Source: a virus. From it: a stretch of 20,706 nt of DNA. The translations under genes were made by a program, and so were the position numbers. The stretch spans positions 1 through 20,706 of the IMG/VR virus record IMGVR_UViG_3300039106_000534; one strand, 5' to 3'. Position 1 is the first letter of the stretch. Every line of letters begins with the position of its first letter. This document shows positions 15,053 through 20,706 of this stretch, piece by piece. Below the pieces are notes generated by a model. The model saw only the letters and a program-made list of their open reading frames with translations. It was not told where the DNA came from and ran no database searches.

Positions 15053-15899
15053 TCTTTAACTCTTTTAATAGTTCGTGGTAGAGTAATAACGATAAAACAT
15101 GATCTTCTTTAATTGTCTTAACTTTTTCCAGCTTAACAAGCATATTACATACTTCATTAAGTTTGATAGTTGTGATCTTGTCTTTTATCTTTGGTAAAGT
15201 CTTTTTAATAGATACATTTAATAATTTACCTTCTAACAATACAAAGTCTTTCAGAGCTGTTGTATTTGATATGTTATTGATGTATTCTTTTAAAATGCTC
15301 TTTTGTTTGATTGACAAGTCTACATACTTTTCATTAAACTTATCAATCATTAATTTATAAGCTAATAAACGTATTTCGCTATCTTGGTTCAAGTAATCAT
15401 CAGCTACAGTAGTTTTTCCTTCACTTAGCTTGTTTTTAGACTTTCTAACTAAATGCTCAAGTATTGTATAGCGACTTTGTACTACTTCAGACACCTTAGC
15501 AACACTCACCCCTTCAAATACCCTATAAGTAGATGCATAGATTTTATACTCGCTAATGTTGGTTTTGAAGAAATTAGTCAGATCGTAGTGTTTTTTAATC
15601 TCACGAATTAAATTATACTTTTGCTCTCTTAACTGATTAGCATCTATCTTGTTACGCAGTTTAATTACTGTGTTGAGTAAGTAGTTAGCTTTCTCAGTGT
15701 TGCTATACTTTTCGTTAAGAAGTGTTTGGTAGAGCATAAGCTCTTTTGCAAGAACTGAGTCAGCTTTAAAAAACTCTTTAATGATAGAAAGAGCTGGCGA
15801 CTTCTCTACACCCTTGATTGTATCTGCTGCAACTTGACGCGACAGTAATTCGAACAGAATTGCCGTGTTCTTAATCTTGGAGTGAGTTGATTTTTTCAT
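15042..15899 (-). CDS. Helical head-module protein (285 aa), unknown
   Basis: The protein starts MKKSTHSKIKNTAILFELLS. It is helical throughout, Lys/Leu/Asn-rich and basic, with blocks such as LLSRQVAADTIKG (18-30), KELMLYQTLLNEKYSNTEKA and IREIKKHYDLTNFFKTNISE. No signal, membrane or enzymatic motif is visible. Proteins with the N-terminal IKNTAILFELLSRQ pattern are, as far as I recall, conserved next to portal genes of T4-like marine phages but uncharacterised. The place right after gp20 is where T4 keeps core genes 67 and 68, so a portal/core assembly role is a reasonable guess. It begins a transcription unit, with a variant promoter-like motif (TATTTATTA) 12 nt upstream, and overlaps the next gene by 11 nt. 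Confidence 0.7.
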   Translation of the reverse strand: MKKSTHSKIKNTAILFELLSRQVAADTIKGVEKSPALSIIKEFFKADSVLAKELMLYQTLLNEKYSNTEKANYLLNTVIKLRNKIDANQLREQKYNLIREIKKHYDLTNFFKTNISEYKIYASTYRVFEGVSVAKVSEVVQSRYTILEHLVRKSKNKLSEGKTTVADDYLNQDSEIRLLAYKLMIDKFNEKYVDLSIKQKSILKEYINNISNTTALKDFVLLEGKLLNVSIKKTLPKIKDKITTIKLNEVCNMLVKLEKVKTIKEDHVLSLLLYHELLKELKNVK

Positions 15900-15911
15900 T
15901 TAGTTATCTGA

Positions 15912-15920
15912 TAATAAATA
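15912..15920 (-). promoter_or_regulatory. Variant promoter-like motif TATTTATTA
   Basis: The coding strand reads GCATATTTATTATCAG. It shares the first seven bases of the TATTTATA octamer, and GCATAT matches the flank of the copy at 2003-2010. It lies in the 33-nt gap between the portal gene and the 285-aa gene, 12 nt before the start. Confidence 0.35.
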
Positions 15921-15932
15921 TGCTCGTTTTTC

Positions 15933-17798
15933 TTATTCCTCTGGTAAGATGTTACTTTCATCCAACAAACTAGATGATTCTTGTATGTTTTCTTTTTCAA
16001 AAGTCTCGTTTAAAGCTTTTTTCTTTGCAGTACGCAAACCTTTCATACTATTTAATAAACTTCCATAAGCATCTAAACTGTTCTTTGAACCTTCGTATAC
16101 TTTTCTATTAGTCTTGTTACCTAATGGATCCCATCCTAGTGGATGTTCATGAGTACCATGTGATCCAGGTTCAGTTGGTCTTCCAGCTCCTGGCCAGCCT
16201 TTTGGAGGCATTTCATTATTTTTCTCATCATATCCTCTTGGAACACCACCATCACCTTTATATAGAGAAGCGATGTCGTGAGCAGTACCAAATGATTGAC
16301 CTGTTTTTATAGGGTCGTTACCCTCTGTTTTAATTTGTTCTAATCTAAATGCTGTCTTAGCATCTTCGATAATTTTGTTTTGCTCTTCGAGGTATTGTTC
16401 TTCTGATAAGTTGAATAGATTTTCATAGATCCACGGTTTGCTAAATAAAGCTTTTTCTACCATATCACCAGCTAGAGTCACCTTACTTGTCCACAACTCA
16501 ACTTTCTCTTTCTCATATACTGAGGACGGAGCAGTTAAACTTAAACTAAAATCAACTAAGTCTTCATCTGTAAAGCCTTGTGCATATAAGTGTACAATAC
16601 CTATTTTATACAACTCAGATGCAATGATTCTTTGTACACGTTCGATTGTTCTTGCAAAACGAAAATCTTGTGATGCTAGAGTAGCTTTACCAGAGGTATC
16701 TTCTTCATAGCCTAAATAAGCTTTTGGTATTTTAAGAGATCCTAATAATCTGTTCTTTAAATACTCAATATCCTGAATGCTATCGAAGTTAATACCTGCC
16801 AAAGTGTCTATTGAAGTCCCACTTTCAGTACCACGTACTGGAAGGTAGAAATCCTCTAGTAGGTTTTGCATGTTGTACTTCAAGTTATAATCTCCAGTTG
16901 TAGGATCCATATAAGGAACCTTTTTCATTTTGCTCACCATACCTTCCATAAAAGCATCTACTTCATTAGGTGGTATGTTACCAATATCGATTTTAAAAAT
17001 ACGTTTGTCTGGAGCTCTCATGATACGATGGATTAACATCGCATCTTCCATCAGTGTGATTTGTTTCCAAACCTTTCTAGTTGGTTCAATAAGAGCACGG
17101 CCGTAAGGTAAGAAGTTTGTATCTGTTAGTAAGCGAAAGTGAGCAATTTCATAATTATCATAAGTTTGAGCAGTTTCATTTGTAGAAGCTACGTGTGACT
17201 TTGAAGACAATGCTGTGTAATCTCTTTTAAATCGAACCCTTTGTGGATTCTCAGGATCAAAGTTTTCTTCTCTGATCATTTCATAAGGAGATATTGGATC
17301 AATACCAGTTACACCATAACCTTCTGCTATATGCATGTGTAAGAAGAAATCACCATATTTTACTGTGTTTCTAATCCATGGCCATAAGTTGAACTCAACA
17401 TTCATTATGTCATAGAAAAGATTGTGCAATACTTTTTGTACTTTTGGATTACTTGTTTTGACTGTGAGAACATCACCAAACTCATTCTTAGCTGTACATT
17501 CGTCGGCATAAATGTCTAACGCAGATGATATGATACTATCAGTATCCATTGCTTCGTAATCACGAAATAATTCTAAACGAGTGTATAGCTGTAATTGTCC
17601 TGCTGAATAAGAATATCCTGGAATAGCTGAGAATAGTCTAGAAAACCTATCTACCCTACGATTGGTTGCAATATTACCATCCGATTGGATGTGCTCTATA
17701 TCAACAACCTTTATTTGATCCCCACCTACATTACGAATGATAACATCCGTACTGAATAGTTTACGTAATCTGCTAAATAAAGTTGTATTTTCTGCCAT
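15933..17798 (-). CDS. gp20: Portal vertex protein, T4 gp20 family
   Basis: The portal forms the dodecameric ring at one head vertex, starts prohead assembly and is the channel for packaging. The strongest match to T4 gp20 is EDAMLIHRIMRAPDKRIFKI (251-270) followed by DIGNIPPNEVDAFMEGMVSK (271-290), as in the T4 [27 protein letters not shown] block. RLELFRDYEAMDTD (74-87) and SGKATLASQDFRFARTIERV (369-388) also fit. It has 621 residues against 524 in T4. The excess is a C-terminal tail of about 130 residues, Gly/Pro/His-rich (PPKGWPGAGRPTEPGSHGTH) then charged, with a possible protease site ALNE|T (595-599). The leader holds the octamer 14 nt before ATG and no Shine-Dalgarno sequence. Confidence 0.92.
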   Translation of the reverse strand: MAENTTLFSRLRKLFSTDVIIRNVGGDQIKVVDIEHIQSDGNIATNRRVDRFSRLFSAIPGYSYSAGQLQLYTRLELFRDYEAMDTDSIISSALDIYADECTAKNEFGDVLTVKTSNPKVQKVLHNLFYDIMNVEFNLWPWIRNTVKYGDFFLHMHIAEGYGVTGIDPISPYEMIREENFDPENPQRVRFKRDYTALSSKSHVASTNETAQTYDNYEIAHFRLLTDTNFLPYGRALIEPTRKVWKQITLMEDAMLIHRIMRAPDKRIFKIDIGNIPPNEVDAFMEGMVSKMKKVPYMDPTTGDYNLKYNMQNLLEDFYLPVRGTESGTSIDTLAGINFDSIQDIEYLKNRLLGSLKIPKAYLGYEEDTSGKATLASQDFRFARTIERVQRIIASELYKIGIVHLYAQGFTDEDLVDFSLSLTAPSSVYEKEKVELWTSKVTLAGDMVEKALFSKPWIYENLFNLSEEQYLEEQNKIIEDAKTAFRLEQIKTEGNDPIKTGQSFGTAHDIASLYKGDGGVPRGYDEKNNEMPPKGWPGAGRPTEPGSHGTHEHPLGWDPLGNKTNRKVYEGSKNSLDAYGSLLNSMKGLRTAKKKALNETFEKENIQESSSLLDESNILPEE

Positions 17799-17812
17799 TG
17801 TGTCTTATTATA

Positions 17813-17820
17813 TATAAATA
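17813..17820 (-). promoter_or_regulatory. Promoter-like TATTTATA motif, portal gene
   Basis: The coding strand reads GACTATTTATATATAATAAG, an exact octamer 14 nt upstream of the portal start and 9 nt after the terminase stop. The AAGACAC that follows is repeated in the gp13 leader. Confidence 0.5.
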
Positions 17821-17829
17821 GTCCTGTTA

Positions 17830-19404
17830 TCAAAGAAGCCAATTAATATCTTCACTATTACCATCAGGCAAATGCATTTTATATGGATCATTTTGTATTG
17901 ATGGTCTGTTATATATAGATACTGTAGATTTTATATTTGCTACCGCCATTCTATTTATTTCAATACCAGCTTGTCTTAGTTTAAGTGCTGTATCTCTAAC
18001 CCACAATCCTTCACAAAAACTCATAATTAAATCGTCATTATAACCTGATGCTGCTTCTGCTCTTGCGTTTCTCCAAATAAAGACATAAAGCTCTTCTAAT
18101 AACCTCTTGCTTCTAATAATACAGCTTTTTTCACGTATATACAACTCCATCTTACTAATCGCAAGTGGTCTAGTTTTTTGACTCATTGTAAATCCTGCAA
18201 CCATGTCTGACTTGTTTGTTAAGTCATACCCCTTTGTTAAGAATCTGTCTGAATCCAATACATCGTTCTTGTAGGTATAGTATAGGTTTCTATAGTTCCT
18301 ATCAATAACTTGTTGTATTGTAGCCCATCCCACATTAGCATTCTCTATAACAAGCAATGCATCGTTGTATTCGGTTCCTACAGCTACTAACATGTTGCCA
18401 TAATCCTTTGTTCCAATTTGTCCTCTATACTCAGCAACTTGTCTGCAGGATTCAACATCAATAACATGAAATGCAGAATTGTCACTACCATCTCCACGAG
18501 CAACGTCAGCTGCAACAATATAGTTTTTTGTGTAATCTGGTATTTCCCAAACCCATAGATTTCCATCAAAGCCTCTTTTTTCAATTGGCTCTTGTGCATA
18601 GGTTTGCATGTAATATGTAATGAGTTCTGGTGATACTACTGTATTACCTGATGTGGAGAAGTCACAGTCACACTCTTGTGCTGCAAGTCTTATACCTAAT
18701 TCCTCATCTTGTCTGTCTCTCCAAGTTTGATCTCTATCAGGATGTACTTGCCAAGGTAGTCGTTTTGTTTTAAACTTGTTCTCTCCTGCTTCTGCTTTAA
18801 CCCAAGTCTTATGAAAAAAGTTACCAGTTCCATTTGGAGTCGATAATATGATACCTTGACCACCAGTATTTAGTGTTTGTTGTAGTGATGCCCAAAGTTC
18901 TTCTGCTCCTTCAACGAAAGCAGCTTCGTCAATAACTACCATTGATAACGCTTCTGAACGTCCTGATGTTCCTGTACTTGCTACTGCTTTGATCTGAGAT
19001 CCGTTTGATAATCTCATTGATAGCTTGTTACTCTCTGTTGTTTTTAGTTTAAGCCAACTTGGTAGATTATCAAACATTACCCTAACCTTTGTTACAAGGT
19101 TTTTAGATGTGTTTTGATCTATCGCTACTACTAATACGTTCTTATCGCTGTGGAATAGAATCATCCACAAAGCATATCCTCCAACTAAAGTTGATATACC
19201 TAACTGACGAGATTTTAGGATAACCATCCTATCATTCTCTTGAAAATCTTCTAAAGTATCTTCTTGGTATGGGTATAAATGAAATGGAACTTTTCCTTTA
19301 GTAGGATGTTGAATCATACAATACTTCTTCATGAAGTATGATGCTGATTTAGCGCATTTAACGTACTCTTCCTTGATTATGTCTTTAAGACTCTTCTCAG
19401 CCAT
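17830..19404 (-). CDS. terL: Large terminase subunit (packaging ATPase/nuclease), gp17-like
   Basis: This is the motor that cuts concatemeric DNA and pumps it through the portal. ATPase domain: Walker A-type SRQLGIST (65-72), where T4 has SRQLGKTT, Walker B VVIDEAAF (156-163, Asp159, Glu160) and coupling motif STPNG (188-192). RNase H-like nuclease domain: AADVARGDGSD (298-308, Asp300), VIENAN (352-357, Glu354) and YNDDLIMS (455-462, Asp457/458), the three acidic positions expected in T4 gp17. At 524 aa it is shorter than T4 gp17 (610), mainly at the N-terminus. The usual P-loop Lys is Ile here, a variant I recall in many phage terminases. It follows the spanin-like gene by 15 nt; no small terminase gene is recognisable beside it. 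Confidence 0.93.
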   Translation of the reverse strand: MAEKSLKDIIKEEYVKCAKSASYFMKKYCMIQHPTKGKVPFHLYPYQEDTLEDFQENDRMVILKSRQLGISTLVGGYALWMILFHSDKNVLVVAIDQNTSKNLVTKVRVMFDNLPSWLKLKTTESNKLSMRLSNGSQIKAVASTGTSGRSEALSMVVIDEAAFVEGAEELWASLQQTLNTGGQGIILSTPNGTGNFFHKTWVKAEAGENKFKTKRLPWQVHPDRDQTWRDRQDEELGIRLAAQECDCDFSTSGNTVVSPELITYYMQTYAQEPIEKRGFDGNLWVWEIPDYTKNYIVAADVARGDGSDNSAFHVIDVESCRQVAEYRGQIGTKDYGNMLVAVGTEYNDALLVIENANVGWATIQQVIDRNYRNLYYTYKNDVLDSDRFLTKGYDLTNKSDMVAGFTMSQKTRPLAISKMELYIREKSCIIRSKRLLEELYVFIWRNARAEAASGYNDDLIMSFCEGLWVRDTALKLRQAGIEINRMAVANIKSTVSIYNRPSIQNDPYKMHLPDGNSEDINWLL

Positions 19405-19419
19405 ATGTAACCAGTTTTA

Positions 19420-19839
19420 TTAGCGAACTAGCAAACTTGTTGCTACTCCTGCTATTGCTATTCCGGTAACTATTTTAATTACCCTTTTTTGTTTTTTCTT
19501 GAGCTTTTTATTATCTTGCTCAAGTCCTGTAACGATGCTTTTGTACTCTATTTCTTTATCCTTGTACAAATCAATTTGTGCTGTGTAATTTGCTACTTTA
19601 GCTACATACGCGTTGATTAGTCTCTGATTAGTAGAGTTTTTTTCTTCTAGCTGTTCAACTAATACTTTTGTCTCAGTCAGTTCGGTTCGTGCTGAATCAC
19701 CTCTTACTAAATCTTTTGCTATCTTTTTTACAACACTATCTGGAAAGCAGTGCATTTGTGTTTTACTTGTACCTGTCTGTGAAAAAGTTGCCAAGCTCAT
19801 CATGAGTAGCATTATCAATAGCTTTAATCTTGTTGCCAT
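19420..19839 (-). CDS. Putative spanin component with N-terminal signal and C-terminal TM (139 aa)
   Basis: Residues 1-20 (MATRLKLLIMLLMMSLATFS) look like a signal peptide: two basic residues, a hydrophobic core, then AxFS before Gln. The body (about 33-118) is periplasmic-type coiled coil, rich in Glu/Lys/Thr (TETKVLVEQLEEKNSTNQRL). KKKQKR (114-119) precedes a hydrophobic C-terminal segment VIKIVTGIAIAGVATSLLV (120-138). I recall the CFPDSVVKKIAKDLVRGDSA type of N-terminal block from proteins of Bacteroidota phages. Signal, coiled coil and C-terminal anchor is the layout of unimolecular spanins, though a lipobox is not evident (Cys31 is not in a lipobox). The start overlaps the preceding gene by 77 nt in another frame, as in Rz/Rz1 pairs. 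Lysis function is inferred. Confidence 0.6.
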   Translation of the reverse strand: MATRLKLLIMLLMMSLATFSQTGTSKTQMHCFPDSVVKKIAKDLVRGDSARTELTETKVLVEQLEEKNSTNQRLINAYVAKVANYTAQIDLYKDKEIEYKSIVTGLEQDNKKLKKKQKRVIKIVTGIAIAGVATSLLVR

Positions 19840-20116
19840 ATTGGTTTTGAATTTGTGTTATTTTGTGTTTTGTTGAGTCAATTTTTTGATCAGCAATAAT
19901 CAAGTCGTTTTTATAACACTTAATTAAACTATCTTGAACAAGTTGTTCTTTTTCTAGTGCATTAATTAAGGTTGTTAAGCTATCGATTTGACTCTTTTCT
20001 TTAGCATACGGATCTACATCAGATCCTCTTGTAGACATAAACAAGTAACCACTCAACACAAGTATGGTGATGAATATGGTAAGCAACAATCCTGTTGTTA
20101 ATTTGCTTATTGTCAT
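19763..20116 (-). CDS. Putative inner-membrane spanin (Rz-like, 117 aa)
   Basis: One N-terminal membrane anchor is visible (residues about 8-27, TGLLLTIFITILVLSGYLFM), with a short Lys-containing cytoplasmic start (MTISK). It is followed by a periplasmic coiled coil rich in Gln, Lys, Asp and Leu (about 38-95). The C-terminus ends ATHDELGNFFTDRYK. This is the layout of an Rz-type i-spanin, which spans the periplasm from the inner membrane and meets an outer-membrane partner during lysis. The C-terminal 26 codons overlap the start of the 139-aa gene in a different frame. No holin or endolysin is seen in the window, and both genes sit directly before the terminase, so the lysis assignment is a topology-based inference. 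An unrelated membrane-tethered coiled-coil protein remains possible. Confidence 0.6.
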   Translation of the reverse strand: MTISKLTTGLLLTIFITILVLSGYLFMSTRGSDVDPYAKEKSQIDSLTTLINALEKEQLVQDSLIKCYKNDLIIADQKIDSTKHKITQIQNQYGNKIKAIDNATHDELGNFFTDRYK

Positions 20117-20128
20117 AACTGTGTTTTA

Positions 20129-20365
20129 CTAGTTCTCGTCTTTAGCTTTGTAGTTGTTATCTACATAGTCAAAGAATTCTTTTTTCTTTGCTGGATCTTT
20201 TAAATCTGCTGGGGAGCTGATTTTAAATTTATCCATAGCTTTTTTAAAGAACTCTTGATAAGCTGTATCTTCTTTAAGACGCTTTACGATCATTTTAGTT
20301 TTGTTTTCGTTTAAAGCTTTTTTAACTTCTTCACGAATTGCTTTTCTTAGATTGGCCGTTTTCAT
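20129..20365 (-). CDS. Small basic protein (78 aa), unknown, head-module type
   Basis: The protein begins MKTANLRKAIREEVKKALNE and is helical and highly charged. Its second half, EFFKKAMDKFKISSPADLKD then KKKEFFDYVDNNYKAKDEN, looks like a small defined domain with a Ser-Pro-Ala-Asp-Leu turn that I associate with small proteins of T4-like environmental phages, without known function. The KKALNE element (residues 15-20) also occurs in the portal C-terminus and fits the L-x-E protease rule. The start overlaps the stop of the upstream gene by 1 nt (TAATG), so the two are coupled. It precedes the spanin-like pair by 12 nt. A structural or core role is only inferred. Confidence 0.6.
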   Translation of the reverse strand: MKTANLRKAIREEVKKALNENKTKMIVKRLKEDTAYQEFFKKAMDKFKISSPADLKDPAKKKEFFDYVDNNYKAKDEN

Positions 20366-20700
20366 TAGTGTACAATGTTTGTTCTGATTGTTTTCAGAAT
20401 GTTTAATTTCTGCTCGCTTGAGGCAGTAAACTGCTCAATTACAGTAGATAGCATTTCTACCAACTCTTCTGTACCTACCTCAGCACCACTATCTTTCAGC
20501 TTCCTGATGTAGTACCTAGTTATTCCTTCTAATTTTGGATTCAATCCTTGCTCTTCTTCAGGCTCTTCTTCAGGTTCAGGTTGCTCTTCTTGTTCCGGAG
20601 CTTCTTGTTCCTCTTCAGCTTCTAACAACTTAACAATTTCTTTTCTAAGCATTAAGCGTAGAGCGTTTTCGTTTATTTTAGATTTTTTAGTAGTTTTCAT
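20365..20700 (-). CDS. Acidic small protein (111 aa), unknown; 5' end near window edge
   Basis: From ATG at 20700 the protein has a basic helical start (MKTTKKSKINENALRLMLRK), an LLEAEEE step, a Pro/Glu-rich acidic linker (about 28-51, EQEEQPEPEEEPEEEQG) and a helical C-terminal part (about 55-111, ITRYYIRKLKDSGAEVGTEE). The layout of basic helix, L-x-E, acidic linker and compact domain resembles the 145-aa protein between gp21 and the scaffold. Only six bases lie upstream and they contain no in-frame stop, so a start outside the window cannot be excluded, though MKTTKKSK is a natural start. The stop overlaps the next start by 1 nt. No family is recognised. Confidence 0.6.
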   Translation of the reverse strand: MKTTKKSKINENALRLMLRKEIVKLLEAEEEQEAPEQEEQPEPEEEPEEEQGLNPKLEGITRYYIRKLKDSGAEVGTEELVEMLSTVIEQFTASSEQKLNILKTIRTNIVH

Positions 20701-20706
20701 TTTTAT

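Noticed and set aside
2001-17820. TATAAATA on the plus strand as ordinary T4-type late promoters
   Set aside because: In that orientation every copy would drive antisense transcription into minus-strand genes. I keep the sites as a motif in the gene direction and report the orientation puzzle as a finding.
1-20706. tRNA genes, CRISPR arrays, IS elements, integrase, toxin-antitoxin or defence genes
   Set aside because: None seen. Repetition in the left third is protein-coding low complexity without regular direct repeats and spacers.

Overview
This window looks like the head and neck assembly module, plus part of the tail-fibre module, of a T4-like (myovirus-type) tailed phage. All 20 genes that can be supported lie on the minus strand and are read from the right edge to the left edge. 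The DNA is AT-rich, genes are packed with gaps of 0-116 nt or short overlaps (TAATG and ATGA junctions), and there is no tRNA, IS element or CRISPR array. No gene has a convincing Shine-Dalgarno sequence. Leaders are instead A/T-rich, for example the AACAAACAAACAA run before the major capsid gene. Together with a putative spanin gene of a type I associate with Bacteroidota phages, this suggests a Bacteroidota (flavobacteria-like) host. That is an inference.

Layout in transcription order, right to left. (1) 20700-19420: two small charged proteins, then an overlapping pair of membrane/coiled-coil proteins that look like lysis spanins. (2) 19404-17830: large terminase (gp17). (3) 17798-15933: portal (gp20) with a long C-terminal extension. 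(4) 15899-12873: two unassigned proteins, the prohead protease (gp21) and two further small unassigned proteins, in the place where T4 keeps its prohead core genes. (5) 12756-10068: very acidic scaffold (gp22-like) and major capsid protein (gp23), closed by an intrinsic terminator. (6) 9986-9318: a PhoH-like ATPase as a single-gene cassette. (7) 9238-6359: neck proteins gp13 and gp14 and the tail-sheath stabiliser gp15, then a small structural protein. (8) 5897 to the left edge: a family of large low-complexity Ser/Thr/Ala/Gly-rich structural proteins with WKKVIVSGS N-termini and ASY-type repeats, and two tiny proteins. The last gene runs off the left edge.

The genes describe one assembly line. 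Portal, core/scaffold, capsid protein and gp21 build and mature the prohead. Terminase packages DNA. gp13/gp14 close the neck and gp15 joins it to the contractile tail. The left-hand proteins probably form fibres or decorations. Sheath, tube and small terminase genes, which sit between gp15 and gp20 in T4, are not here.

The most notable non-coding signal is an octamer. TATTTATA (coding strand) occurs in six intergenic gaps, with a variant in a seventh, and each copy stands at the head of a plausible transcription unit. It is the reverse complement of the T4 late promoter consensus TATAAATA. I found no obviously new defence or enzymatic system. The best leads are this promoter-like motif, the dual-coded spanin-like pair, the unassigned head genes and the modular fibre array.
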